Shown: positions 19,460 to 27,853 of the stretch, piece after piece
Numbering within the stretch: the first letter of the stretch is position 1
Layout of the letters: each line of letters begins with the position of its first letter
Assembly (NCBI RefSeq): GCF_003403035.1
Contig: NZ_QURN01000009.1
Location: 1-64,000, forward strand
Direction of reading: 5' to 3'
DNA length: 64,000 nt
Origin: Mesorhizobium denitrificans
GTDB lineage: Bacteria > Pseudomonadota > Alphaproteobacteria > Rhizobiales > Rhizobiaceae
Notes under the pieces: generated by a model
Database searches by the model: none
The model's input: the letters and a program-made list of their open reading frames with translations, nothing else
Told to the model about the DNA's origin: nothing
Program-made: the position numbers and the translations under genes

Positions 19460-19581
19460 AAATTCAGATCAGCGTGAGGCGAGAATTGTGATTTTCGAGA
19501 ACCGGAGCGGAGCGTACATTGGGTACGTGAGCACCGGAAGCGCAGGAAAGCGCAATTCGCAGCCCGCGCTCATCTGAATTT
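19460..19581. repeat. 122-bp hairpin repeat R2, copy 1
   Basis: Bounded by a perfect 10-bp inverted repeat AAATTCAGAT (19460-19469) and ATCTGAATTT (19572-19581). Internal stems include CGTAC/GTACG and a GAGAACCGGAGCGGA ... AGCACCGGAAGCG block. A second copy with compensatory changes lies at 63037-63158. It resembles a dispersed rhizobial intergenic element. No ORF. Confidence 0.8.
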
Positions 19582-20022
19582 CGCGGCCCGCGCTATCTGA
19601 TTTTTTTTAACGCGCTATTACGCCGTAACCGTCAACAACTGCATGGTTGTTGGAAGCATCGGCAGAATAAATGCCAATGCCGCTGATTGCGATTGCTGCA
19701 AGCATCGCGAAACAAAGAAGCGCCGCTTTCAATGTACCCGTCCCCAGTACTCAGTTGCCAACGCAGCGATTAGCACGCTGCTTCTTACCAATGCGTTTCA
19801 AGCAATGGGGTTCCAGCCTGCGAAAGGCATTTTCCCCCTCATTCCGGCTTTGGTTTCGTGCAGCGAGTGATCGCGCTCGAAAAGTCGGATGAGGGGGTGC
19901 AGCACCCCGCCCGTTGCCGGACGCTGCACTAGCTCCAATGGATGATAAAATCTATTGTGCCGCGGCCTCGCCCAATTGAGAAAAAGGCGAAGTGTTAAAA
20001 TTGCAACTATTTCGCGATTGCC
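19582..20022. other. gene-poor intergenic stretch with long palindrome
   Basis: Between the R2 repeat and the amidotransferase gene. It holds no ORF with coding character; the short plus-strand frames look random. A long imperfect palindrome of the CCCCCTCAT...GATGAGGGGG class spans about 19834-19897, overlapping a second hairpin GGGGTGC/GCACCCC up to 19910. Confidence 0.5.
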
Positions 20023-20721
20023 CTAGATCGTTGCAATCCAGGCGCGAGCAAGTGCGGCTCCAGCAGCGTCTGCGCGCGGGCCTTTTTCGCTCGCCAAACC
20101 GGGATATTTCGCGAGCCAATCGGGATCGAGCCTGTTCACTGCATCGGCGAAAGTCTCGTTCCACTGCGACACCAGCTTGCGATCGGCCTCGAAGTGAAAC
20201 TGCGTCGCGTAGACTGCCCGCCCGACCCGATAGGCCTGGTTTGCCACCTTGGCACCCGTGGCAAGCAAGGTCGCCTGTGGCGGCAGCGTGAAGCTGTCGT
20301 CATGCCACTGAAAAATCGGAAATATTTCCGGCAGCACGTGAAACACCGGGTCTGCAGCAGCAGCGTCGGTCACGCTCACATCCTGCCAGCCAAACTCATT
20401 ATGTCCGCCAATCTTGTTGTCGCCGCCGAACGCACGGGCAATCAACTGGCTGCCAAGGCAAATTCCCAGCACTGCCTTGTTGTCGCTTTCAAATTCTCGA
20501 ATCATATCGAGCAGCTTGGGAAAATGCGGCGAGCCACTGTCGTCCAGCGCGTTTTGCCCGCCGCCGAGAACGACCATCGCGTCATATTCGCGTCCAGTGT
20601 CGGGAAGCTCCCCCGTCGAATGCGGTCGGATATAGTCAATACTTGCCTTGGCCTCGAGCAGCGCTTCGCCGAGTTGGCCAAGTCCGGTACCGCCGTAATT
20701 CTCTACTGCCAAAACCCGCAT
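20023..20721 (-). CDS. type 1 glutamine amidotransferase
   Basis: 232-aa class I GATase domain protein. It has nucleophile Cys in GICLGSQ (about residue 93) and His/Glu in TQFHFEAD near 180. It stands alone without a synthetase partner, as in the stand-alone GuaA-like amidotransferases some of which act in polyamine or amide catabolism. I start at the ATG at 20721 with AAGGAAG 4 nt upstream. The 52-bp gap to the divergent unknown gene must hold both promoters. Confidence 0.88.
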   Translation of the reverse strand: MRVLAVENYGGTGLGQLGEALLEAKASIDYIRPHSTGELPDTGREYDAMVVLGGGQNALDDSGSPHFPKLLDMIREFESDNKAVLGICLGSQLIARAFGGDNKIGGHNEFGWQDVSVTDAAAADPVFHVLPEIFPIFQWHDDSFTLPPQATLLATGAKVANQAYRVGRAVYATQFHFEADRKLVSQWNETFADAVNRLDPDWLAKYPGLASEKGPRADAAGAALARAWIATI

Positions 20722-20773
20722 ATAGCTTCCTTTCCCGCCCGGCGGGCGAGCGTTACCATGATGCGGAACGATC

Positions 20774-21421
20774 ATGAAAGCGCCAATCGCTATGCCACTG
20801 CAAAACCGCGTCGATCCCGCTGGCGAAATCCACTCTGTGCCCGCGCGCGGCATGTTCACCGGCAATCGCGGCGTCATCCACGACCCCGAAACTAAGAGCC
20901 TGAACGGTCGCCGCTGGACAACGAAAGCGTGGATCATCTGCCGATGCGATTTTGAAAACCGTAAGCGCACCGTGTTCGGGCGCAATGCGCGCAGCGGCGG
21001 GCCGGGGTGGACGAACCTGTTTTTCGCGGATGAAGTCACCGCACTCGCCGCCGGTCACCGCCCGTGCTTCGAATGTCGTCGCGCCGAAGCAATCGCCTTT
21101 GCCAACGCCTTTGCGCGCGGTCACGGCTTGCCAACCATCAAAGCTGCCGAAATGGACGCGATTTTGCACGGCCAGCGCCTCGCCACCGGCAAAGCTCCGC
21201 AATCGCTAAACGCGGTGCAAATACTGGACCTGCCCACCGGCGCGATTGTCAGCGCCGATGGCCGCTACCTCGCAAAGCGCATCAACGATTTTCGCATCTG
21301 GTCCTTCGATGGCTACGGCGCGCCGGTCGCCGCACCTCTCACAGCAGTGCTCATCACCCCGCCAGCCATCGTTTCGGCGCTACGCAGCGGGTATCGTCCC
21401 GTCTGGCATCCAACCGCTTGA
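20774..21421 (+). CDS. conserved hypothetical protein with CFEC motif
   Basis: 215 aa. I do not recognise a named family. The central part is rich in conserved-looking aromatic and charged residues ([39 protein letters not shown]). The CRCDF and CFECR pair could bind a metal; a later stretch is [10 protein letters not shown]. Codon use matches the neighbours, so it is probably real. It is divergent from the amidotransferase gene and 44 bp before rsmE. Confidence 0.75.
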   Translation: MKAPIAMPLQNRVDPAGEIHSVPARGMFTGNRGVIHDPETKSLNGRRWTTKAWIICRCDFENRKRTVFGRNARSGGPGWTNLFFADEVTALAAGHRPCFECRRAEAIAFANAFARGHGLPTIKAAEMDAILHGQRLATGKAPQSLNAVQILDLPTGAIVSADGRYLAKRINDFRIWSFDGYGAPVAAPLTAVLITPPAIVSALRSGYRPVWHPTA

Positions 21422-21465
21422 CACCGCACCTTGACGCTAGAGCGACGCTCGCGCATTGCTCCCCC

Positions 21466-22200
21466 ATGCGTGCAAACTATAAAATGCAGCGGCTTTATGT
21501 GCCGCAAGACCTTGCCTCAGGCTCGACCTTCGACGCCAGTCCGGAACAGGCGCACTACCTCACTTCTGTGTTGCGCATGGAAGAAGGCGCTGAATTGCTC
21601 GTTTTCAACGGGCGCGATGGCGAATGGCTCGCTCGCATCGATACCAGGGCCAAGCGCTCGCTTCGCCTGAAAGCGGCGGAGCAAACCCGGCCACAGCCGC
21701 CGCATCCCGACCTGCTGTATTGCTTCGCCCCGCTCAAGACCGGGCGCCTGGATTACCTGATCCAAAAAGCCGTTGAGATGGGCGCGGGCGTGCTTCAGCC
21801 GGTCATTACGCAACACACGCAGGCCGCCAAGGCGTCCGTCGAGCGCATGCAGGCAAACGCCGTTGAAGCTGCCGAACAATGCGGCATTCTCGCTATTCCA
21901 ACCGTCACCGAGCCCGTCAAACTGGACCGCCTTCTTGAAAATTGGGATTCGTCGCGACGTCTCATTTTCTGCGATGAGGACGCCTCGACCAACAACCCCG
22001 TAGCTGCGTTGCAATCGATCACCGAGAAGTCTCTGGCGTTGCTTGTCGGCCCCGAAGGCGGCTTTTCCGATGCTGAACGCAAGCTGCTACGCGCCCTGCC
22101 CTTTGTGACGGCAATCCCGCTCGGCCCTCGCATCCTGCGTGCCGACACCGCAGCCGTTGCCGCGCTCGCTGTCATTCAGGCAACCATAGGCGACTGGTAG
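21466..22200 (+). CDS. rsmE: 16S rRNA (uracil(1498)-N(3))-methyltransferase
   Basis: SPOUT-family methyltransferase of 244 aa that modifies U1498 of 16S rRNA. An N-terminal PUA-like region (residues 1-70) is followed by the trefoil-knot domain with [29 protein letters not shown] and [14 protein letters not shown] start at the ATG at 21466; an ATG at 21484 is an alternative. It is followed after 92 bp by gshA. Confidence 0.94.
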   Translation: MRANYKMQRLYVPQDLASGSTFDASPEQAHYLTSVLRMEEGAELLVFNGRDGEWLARIDTRAKRSLRLKAAEQTRPQPPHPDLLYCFAPLKTGRLDYLIQKAVEMGAGVLQPVITQHTQAAKASVERMQANAVEAAEQCGILAIPTVTEPVKLDRLLENWDSSRRLIFCDEDASTNNPVAALQSITEKSLALLVGPEGGFSDAERKLLRALPFVTAIPLGPRILRADTAAVAALAVIQATIGDW

Positions 22201-22292
22201 TCGTTCAAAAGCGATGCATGTTGGATCAGGATTTTTCGCTTGATCGCAGCCCGTACTTTCGCCATCACACCCGCTCTGATACGGAAATTCAC

Positions 22293-23666
22293 ATGGCGCG
22301 CGATACAACCGATTTCCAGCCGATCGAAAAGCTCGACGAGTTGGTGACTTATCTCTCTGCTGGCTCCAAGCCGCGCGACAAGTGGCGCATCGGCACGGAG
22401 CACGAGAAATTCCCGTTCTACACGGACGGAAACGCCCCGGTTCCTTACGGCGGCGACCGGGGTATCCGCGCTTTGCTCGAAGGTATGCAGCGCACGCTCG
22501 GCTGGGATCCAATCATGGACAGCGGGCGCATCATCGGCTTGGTCGAACCCACCGGACAGGGCGCAATTTCGCTCGAACCCGGCGGGCAATTCGAGCTTTC
22601 CGGCGCACCGCTGGAAACCATCCACCAGACCTGCCGCGAGGGCAACGCCCATCTGGCGCAGGTCCGCGAGATTGCCGAGCCGCTTGGCATTCGGTTTCTC
22701 GGCCTTGGCGGCAGCCCGAAATGGACGCTGGCCGAAACTCCGCGCATGCCGAAATCGCGCTATGAAATCATGACGCGCTACATGCCCAAGGTCGGCACCA
22801 AGGGCCTCGATATGATGTATCGCACCTGCACCATTCAGGTGAATCTGGACTTCTCGTCCGAAGCCGATATGCGCCGCAAAATGCAGGTGTCGCTCAAGCT
22901 GCAACCCCTATCGACCGCGCTCTTTGCCAACTCGCCGTTCACCGACGGCAAGCCGAACGGCCTGCAAAGCTGGCGCGGCGACATCTGGCGCGACACGGAC
23001 AATCAGCGCTCCGGCCTGCTGCCCTTCTGCTTCTCGCCTGAGTTTGGCTTCGCGGATTACGTCGAATGGGCGCTCGACGTACCCATGTATTTCGTCATTC
23101 GCGACGGCGTTTATTACGACATGACGCACATGACCTTCCGCCAGTTCATGGACGGGGCCGCGCGCAATGAGGTGCCGGATGGCCTCGCCACAATGGGTGA
23201 CTGGGCCAATCATCTGTCCACCCTGTTCCCCGACGTGCGCCTCAAGCGCTTCCTTGAAATGCGCGGTGCCGATGGTGGTCCGTGGCGGCGCATCTGCGCC
23301 CTTCCCGCTTTCTGGGTCGGCCTGCTTTACGATGACGAGGCGTTGGACGAAGCAGAGGCCATGACCCACGATTGGACCTATGACGAAGTCAACGCCATGC
23401 GCAATTCGGTTCCGGTCGAAGGCATCGCCACCGTGTTCCGCAATCGCACCTTGCGCGAAGTGGGGCGGGAAGCGCTCGCGATCTCGCGCGCTGGCCTCAA
23501 GCGCCGCAACCGCACAAACCGCGATGGTTTCGACGAAACGCATTTCCTCTCAACGCTGGATGAGGTCGTTGCCCGCGGCACCACGAGCGCGGAAGAAATG
23601 CTGAACGCCTATCACACGCGTTGGGGTGGCTCCATCGAACCCGTCTTTATGGAATATGCCTATTAG
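22293..23666 (+). CDS. gshA: glutamate--cysteine ligase
   Basis: First step of glutathione synthesis. At 457 aa it matches the alphaproteobacterial/plant-type GCL rather than the E. coli type. Signatures include IGTEHEKFPFY, the glycine-rich EPGGQFELSGAPL segment and MYRTCTIQVNLDF. The start MARDTTDFQ fits the family N-terminus; an upstream in-frame ATG at 22218 is less likely. The LsrB-like regulator encoded at 26177-27127 has orthologues reported to activate gshA in Sinorhizobium. Confidence 0.94.
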   Translation: MARDTTDFQPIEKLDELVTYLSAGSKPRDKWRIGTEHEKFPFYTDGNAPVPYGGDRGIRALLEGMQRTLGWDPIMDSGRIIGLVEPTGQGAISLEPGGQFELSGAPLETIHQTCREGNAHLAQVREIAEPLGIRFLGLGGSPKWTLAETPRMPKSRYEIMTRYMPKVGTKGLDMMYRTCTIQVNLDFSSEADMRRKMQVSLKLQPLSTALFANSPFTDGKPNGLQSWRGDIWRDTDNQRSGLLPFCFSPEFGFADYVEWALDVPMYFVIRDGVYYDMTHMTFRQFMDGAARNEVPDGLATMGDWANHLSTLFPDVRLKRFLEMRGADGGPWRRICALPAFWVGLLYDDEALDEAEAMTHDWTYDEVNAMRNSVPVEGIATVFRNRTLREVGREALAISRAGLKRRNRTNRDGFDETHFLSTLDEVVARGTTSAEEMLNAYHTRWGGSIEPVFMEYAY

Positions 23667-23691
23667 CAGCATCTGCTGATAAGCCGGTTTC

Positions 23692-24576
23692 ATGCAGCCG
23701 CGTCACCTTCTTCTCGCCCTCACGATTGTCTTCTTCTGGGGCGTTAATTTCGCAATCATCAAGCTCGGCCTGCGGCAGGTTTCGCCGCTGGCGCTTGGCG
23801 TGGCACGCTTCACGCTTGCGGCCTTTCCGTGGATATTCTTCGTGCGACGGCCAAAAGCGCCGCTCAGGCTAATCGTCATCTACAGCCTGTTCATTTTCGC
23901 GTTGCAATTCGGCCTGTTGTTCACGGGTATGCAGATTGGCATGAGCGCTGGGCTTTCCTCACTAATTCTGCAATTGCAGGTGTTTTTCACAATCGGCCTT
24001 TCCATCCCGCTGCTGGGTGAGCGCCCAACGATCTGGCAGGCACTCGGCGCGCTCGTCGCCTTTTCCGGCATCGGTGTGGTTGCCATTCACGTCGGTGGCG
24101 ATATTTCAATCGAGGGTCTAATCCTGCTCATCTGCGCAGCGGCGGCTTGGGGCGCGGGCAACATCGTCTCGCGCATCATCTCAAACCGCTACGGCTCGGA
24201 AGATATGCTCGGCCTTGTCTGTTGGGGCAGCCTGTTTGCGGTGCCGCCACTGTTGGCCGTCGCGCTTCTGCTTGAGCCACAGGCGTTCGTCCGCAGCTTC
24301 ACGCATATCGATTGGGTGTCCGCAGGCTCCATCGCCTATATCGTCTATATCTCCACGCTTTTCGGATTTGCTGCGTGGTCGTGGCTGCTTGGGCGTTATC
24401 CGGTTGCAACTGTCGCGCCCTTCACCCTGCTCGTCCCGGTTTTCGGCTTTCTCGGCTCCGCAGCACTTCTTGGCGAGCCGATGGAGTCGTGGAAATTCGG
24501 TGCTGCCGCACTCGTCATAGCCGGTTTGGTCATCAACCTTTTCGGTGCGCGAATTTCGCGCATCCTGACCGCATAA
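23692..24576 (+). CDS. EamA/DMT superfamily transporter
   Basis: 294-aa inner-membrane protein with about ten hydrophobic segments in two EamA repeats. The opening LALTIVFFWGVNFAIIK and the mid-protein AWGAGNIVSRII are typical of the drug/metabolite transporter superfamily (RhaT/YdcZ group). It exports or imports a small metabolite; substrate unknown. It begins 25 bp after gshA on the same strand and may be cotranscribed. Confidence 0.88.
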   Translation: MQPRHLLLALTIVFFWGVNFAIIKLGLRQVSPLALGVARFTLAAFPWIFFVRRPKAPLRLIVIYSLFIFALQFGLLFTGMQIGMSAGLSSLILQLQVFFTIGLSIPLLGERPTIWQALGALVAFSGIGVVAIHVGGDISIEGLILLICAAAAWGAGNIVSRIISNRYGSEDMLGLVCWGSLFAVPPLLAVALLLEPQAFVRSFTHIDWVSAGSIAYIVYISTLFGFAAWSWLLGRYPVATVAPFTLLVPVFGFLGSAALLGEPMESWKFGAAALVIAGLVINLFGARISRILTA

Positions 24577-24637
24577 ATCCGCTTCATTCCTGACAATGAT
24601 TGGGTAGACTGCATGCCTGTTGTGAGGAGTTACTGAC

Positions 24638-25618
24638 ATGAACCTATCCGACATCCTGTCCAGTGCGCAGGGCGGCAATGGCGTTGAAATGTTGGCACGG
24701 CAGTTCAATCTTTCGCCACAGCAAGCGCAGGAAGCTGTGAACGCCCTGCTCCCCGCATTCAGTCAGGGTTTGAAGCAGAATGCCGCCGACCCATACAATC
24801 TCGGCTCGTTCCTGTCGGCGCTCTCGTCCGGCCAGCACGCCGGTTATTTCGAAGACGCTGCAAGTGCTTTCACCCCGCAGGGCATGGCTGAAGGCAACGG
24901 CATTCTCGGCCATCTGTTCGGCTCCAAAGATGTGTCGCGCGCTGTTGCGGAACAGGCTTCCCAGGCAACCGGCATCGGCTCGCAAATTTTGAAGCAGATG
25001 CTTCCCGCCATCGCGACCATGCTGATGGGCGGCATGGCCCAGCAAACCAACAACCAGATGGCGGCAGGCGGCTTCGGCAGTTCCAATAATCCGCTTGGCG
25101 ATCTGATCGACCAGATGATGCGGCAGGGCGGCGCACAGCCGCGCTCGACCCCGCAGCCGCAGCAGACACAAGGCGGCGACAATCCCTTCGGCAAAATGCT
25201 GGAGGAGATTCTGGGCGGCGCGCAGAGCCAGACGCCCGGAGGGCGCGACACCCAGACGAACAATCCGCTCGGCAACAATCCGCTTGGTGAGATCCTCGGC
25301 CAGATTTTGCGCGGCGGCCAACCTCAGAACAGTCAGCCCCAAACCAATCCGCGAACGCGCAGGTCAGCTCCCCAACCGACCCCGGATTCGTCAAGCAACA
25401 ATCCGTGGGGCGACATTCTCGGTCAAATTCTGCAGGGGCAACAGCCGGACGCGGATTCGCAGCCTACGCCGCGGCCGACCACGACCCGCTCAAACAACCC
25501 GCTCGAGGATATTTTCGGCAAAATGGTCGAGCCCGGTAAGCAGATGAGCGACGACTATCAGAAAGGCATCGGCAATATTTTCGAGCAGTATCGCCGCGGC
25601 CTTGACCGTTACCGGTAA
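24638..25618 (+). CDS. DUF937 domain protein with degenerate NPLG repeats
   Basis: 326 aa. The N-terminal 130 residues fit DUF937 (LSDILSSAQGG...QFNLSPQQAQEAVNALLPAF, helical, glycine and alanine rich). From about residue 150 it is low-complexity Gln/Asn/Pro/Thr with at least five degenerate units of the form NPxGxILxxIL (NPLGDLIDQM, NPFGKMLEEIL, NPLGEILGQIL, NPWGDILGQIL, NPLEDIFGKM). No signal peptide or clear membrane span. Function unknown. Confidence 0.85.
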   Translation: MNLSDILSSAQGGNGVEMLARQFNLSPQQAQEAVNALLPAFSQGLKQNAADPYNLGSFLSALSSGQHAGYFEDAASAFTPQGMAEGNGILGHLFGSKDVSRAVAEQASQATGIGSQILKQMLPAIATMLMGGMAQQTNNQMAAGGFGSSNNPLGDLIDQMMRQGGAQPRSTPQPQQTQGGDNPFGKMLEEILGGAQSQTPGGRDTQTNNPLGNNPLGEILGQILRGGQPQNSQPQTNPRTRRSAPQPTPDSSSNNPWGDILGQILQGQQPDADSQPTPRPTTTRSNNPLEDIFGKMVEPGKQMSDDYQKGIGNIFEQYRRGLDRYR

Positions 25619-25622
25619 TAAA

Positions 25623-25653
25623 AATGCCCGACCTCCACAGGAGATCGGGCAAT
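25623..25653 (-). terminator. intrinsic terminator of the DUF1127 gene
   Basis: Read on the minus strand, a 12-bp stem (TGCCCGATCTCC with GGAGGTCGGGCA, one T-G pair) and a 3-nt loop are followed by TTTTTATTA. It also lies just past the DUF937 stop on the plus strand and may serve both transcripts. Confidence 0.85.
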
Positions 25654-25719
25654 ATGGCAGGCTGCGCCGGGAGGGGATCCGGCTATATCGAGCGGGGACA
25701 GCTTCGACGCCTGCGCTCC

Positions 25720-26004
25720 TTAAACACGCGCCGCAGAAAATGGTTCCACCAGCTCGCGACGAGAGCTTGCGATAGCACCAAGCGTGCGCGTCGGGTCGCT
25801 TCCGACTGCCACTGCGACCGATAGATCGCCGCGTGTAAGCCCGATGTCGTGCAATTCGGTGTCCGACAATTCGCCCAGCCGATAGAAGGCCCGGCGGTTT
25901 TGCCAGCTATTGTAGGCGGAGGCGATCCATTTTGCGGCGCGCAGCGCTACTGCCTCGCGCGTAACGCTGCGCATTGAGGTGGCGTCAAAATCAAGCGTCG
26001 TCAT
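25720..26004 (-). CDS. DUF1127 domain small protein
   Basis: 94 aa. The central AFYRLGELSDTELHDIGLTRGDL is the DUF1127 (YjiS-like) motif; the flanks are unrelated and variable. I chose the ATG at 26004, with AAGGAG about 10 nt upstream. It is divergent from the VtlR/LsrB-like LysR gene. In Brucella, VtlR is reported to activate several DUF1127 genes, so regulation by the neighbour is a reasonable inference. Confidence 0.85.
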   Translation of the reverse strand: MTTLDFDATSMRSVTREAVALRAAKWIASAYNSWQNRRAFYRLGELSDTELHDIGLTRGDLSVAVAVGSDPTRTLGAIASSRRELVEPFSAARV

Positions 26005-26114
26005 GGCCTTATCTCCTTTCAGGCGCGCGCGATTCCCATCCGCGAGCAAAAGCACCCGCGGTCTGCGGCCAAATCGCGCAAACCTGTGTTGAACATCGCT
26101 CTTCTCGCATGGTC

Positions 26115-26128
26115 GGATTGATTTATCC
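26115..26128. promoter_or_regulatory. dyad GGATTGATTTATCC in the DUF1127/lysR divergent region
   Basis: A GGAT/ATCC dyad with a T-rich 6-nt centre lies between the two divergent starts (26004 and 26177). LysR-type proteins bind such dyads (T-N11-A class). It is a candidate site for the adjacent regulator; no further support in the sequence. Confidence 0.35.
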
Positions 26129-26176
26129 AACGAATGTTTTTAATGTATGTCATCAACTCAAATGATGGATTGCACC

Positions 26177-27127
26177 ATGCACGCGCCGCTTGATCTGGAC
26201 CAGTTGCATACATTCGTCACGATCGCCGACACGGGCAGCTTCACCCGCACGGCTGCGGAGGTGCATCGCACGCAATCTGCGGTTTCCATGCAGATGCGCC
26301 GCCTTGAAGAACGCATCGGCAAGCCGTTGTTCGAAAAGGATGGCCGCACCAACAGGCTGACCGAGGATGGCGAAAAACTTTTGAACTATGCGCGCCGCAT
26401 GATCCGGCTCAATCGCGAAATTCTCGCGGCCTTCGACGATGCCAGCCTTGAGGGCCACATTCGCATCGGCACACCGGATGATTATGCCGACCGCTTCCTT
26501 CCTGAAATCATGGCCCGGTTTTCGCGCTCCAATCCGCGGGTTGAAATGTCTGTCATTTGCGAACCCACGCCGGGGCTACGCGAGCATATTCGCAACGGCA
26601 CGCTCGACATCGCGCTTGTCACGCACAACGAGGAAAAAGGGCCGTCGGAGATCGTCCGCACCGAACCTTTGCTTTGGGTCACTTCTGCAAACCACAACGT
26701 CCATGAGGAAACGCCGCTGCCGGTGGCGTTCGGTCGCCCGAACTGCATCTGGCGGTTGGCCGGCACCGACGTCCTGGAGCAGATGGGCCGCGACTATCGC
26801 GTATTGTTCACCAGCTTTTCAGCTACGGTCATAACCGCTGCCGTTCTGTCTGGTCTGGCGGTGTCGGTCCTTGCCGAATGCGCGCTGCGTCCCGGTATGC
26901 GTGTCCTGACGGAGGCCGATGGCTTCGGCACGCTGCCGGAGTGCAAGATCGGTATCATGCGCGGCAAGACCGAGCATCCCGCACTTGTCGAAGCGCTGGC
27001 GCAGCACATTGCGGAAAGTCTCGACAACATTTCTGTTCCACTGGCCGACGAGGCTGGCGCCATCGACTTCGCCGCCTACGCCACTGCCCGCGCCCGCCGC
27101 ACCAAGCAAATCACAACGGCGTGGTGA
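26177..27127 (+). CDS. LysR-family regulator, probable LsrB/VtlR orthologue
   Basis: 316 aa with an N-terminal winged HTH (LDLDQLHTFVTIADTGSFTR...HRTQSAVSMQMRRLE) and a substrate-binding domain from about residue 95. Cysteines in SVICEPTPG, RPNCIWRL, AECALRP and PECKIG are of note, because redox-active cysteines are reported for S. meliloti LsrB. Context also fits LsrB/VtlR: gshA lies nearby and a divergent DUF1127 gene is adjacent. The start MHAPLDLDQL fits the family; the frame is open to 26147. Assignment to LsrB/VtlR is from memory of the family, not a search. Confidence 0.8.
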   Translation: MHAPLDLDQLHTFVTIADTGSFTRTAAEVHRTQSAVSMQMRRLEERIGKPLFEKDGRTNRLTEDGEKLLNYARRMIRLNREILAAFDDASLEGHIRIGTPDDYADRFLPEIMARFSRSNPRVEMSVICEPTPGLREHIRNGTLDIALVTHNEEKGPSEIVRTEPLLWVTSANHNVHEETPLPVAFGRPNCIWRLAGTDVLEQMGRDYRVLFTSFSATVITAAVLSGLAVSVLAECALRPGMRVLTEADGFGTLPECKIGIMRGKTEHPALVEALAQHIAESLDNISVPLADEAGAIDFAAYATARARRTKQITTAW

Positions 27128-27153
27128 GTTGGAGCCTGCGCAGACGACATCTT

Positions 27154-27194
27154 CCTTCTCCCCGTTTGCGGGAGAAGGTAAGGGTGAGGGGCAG
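27154..27194. repeat. CCTTCTCCC palindrome with GGTGAGGGG tail
   Basis: Perfect 9-bp stem CCTTCTCCC (27154-27162)/GGGAGAAGG (27170-27178) followed by TAAGGGTGAGGGG. It is related to 5209-5251 and 53056-53106 and may also act as the lysR transcription end. Confidence 0.65.
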
Positions 27195-27209
27195 AGGCCG
27201 CATGGGGCA

Positions 27210-27494
27210 TTATTTATGTACCGGCACGGATTTGTGCGGAACCTCAAAACGGTCAAGCAGTCGCCCACCCGCAAATATCAGAACTTCATCGTTCTCCCGG
27301 CTTTGAACGGGTTGGTCCCTGCTTTCAAATTCCACAGTGATATTTGACTCTGGCGCGTCGTGAAAAGCGCTCAGCACCACCCGCGCAAGGGCAACTGCAA
27401 ATGTCGGTGGCACGATAAGCCATAGCGCTTTGATCGCGTCAGGCGACGAACGATAGGTCGCGAAAAAATCCTGCCAGAAACTGTAGGTTTCCAT
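27210..27494 (-). CDS. small single-span membrane protein of three-copy element, copy A
   Basis: 94 aa, unrecognised family. The N-terminal amphipathic stretch METYSFWQDFFATYRSS is followed by one hydrophobic span (about residues 19-40, IKALWLIVPPTFAVALARVV) and a polar tail containing EEVLIF-like and GGRLLDRFE motifs conserved in all copies. Start is the ATG at 27494 with GGGGAG 5 nt upstream; a GTG two codons further is less likely. It is preceded by a conserved structured leader. Copy C (62719) is nearly identical over residues 1-85; the last dozen residues differ. Confidence 0.75.
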   Translation of the reverse strand: METYSFWQDFFATYRSSPDAIKALWLIVPPTFAVALARVVLSAFHDAPESNITVEFESRDQPVQSRENDEVLIFAGGRLLDRFEVPHKSVPVHK

Positions 27495-27793
27495 TTCCAC
27501 TCCCCATGAGTTGAGTGGTCACCGAGGAGCGATATTTGCCCCATTGCCCCTCTGGTGACCGGGGAGGTAACAAACCGCCTCAAGACGGCTGCCACGGCTT
27601 TTAAGCCGAAGCTCTGGACATGGCCGTGGCCTCCCCGGCGAAACCGAAGACGTGTCGTTTTCGCACGACACAGACCGCTTGAGGTAGGGATCGTTACATC
27701 CCGGAATTGGCTAAGGCCTTTTCCAATTGCAGCCTTATTCCGTAACTTGCTAAAATGGAAGAGGCATTGGCGCGAATACCCCAACGTCCGCGC
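27227..27793 (-). repeat. 567-bp dispersed element, copy A
   Basis: Whole conserved unit, from GCGCGGACGTT at the 5' end (minus strand, 27793) to AAATCCG near the ORF end (27227). It comprises a 300-nt leader plus most of a small ORF. Copies B and C are 568 bp. There are no terminal inverted repeats, no target duplication and no transposase. It sits between lysR and xseA, only 60 bp from the xseA start. Confidence 0.85.
27495..27793 (-). ncRNA. predicted structured 5' leader RNA, copy A
   Basis: Almost the same sequence as copy C. Predicted stems in 5'-3' order: AATTGG/CCAATT hairpin; GGGAT/ATCCC; GTGTCGT/ACGACAC (7 bp, perfect in this copy); a closing stem CCGGGGAG/CTCCCCGG around GCCACGGC/GCCGTGGC and a small CCGTC/GGCGG hairpin; GGTCACC+AGGGGC/GCTCCT+GGTGACC; and CCACTC/GAGTGG covering the Shine-Dalgarno sequence. 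Transcription itself is not shown by the sequence. Confidence 0.65.
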
Positions 27794-27853
27794 TGTCCCT
27801 CACCTGCCTGCGGGCAACTTGACCTGTTCATCAAAAATCTCACTCATCGTCTC

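Noticed and set aside
19643-19892. Two overlapping short plus-strand ORFs
   Set aside because: They span a palindromic repeat and lack ribosome sites and coding bias.
26005-26176. AbcR-type sRNA beside the LysR gene
   Set aside because: No intrinsic terminator and no unpaired CU-rich loop pattern could be seen in this interval.
27227-27793. Insertion sequence or MITE
   Set aside because: No terminal inverted repeats, no target-site duplication visible and no transposase; the covarying internal stems favour a functional RNA.
27755-27853. N-terminal extension of XseA
   Set aside because: The extra residues come from the repeat copy A leader region; the family start MSEFFEND is downstream.
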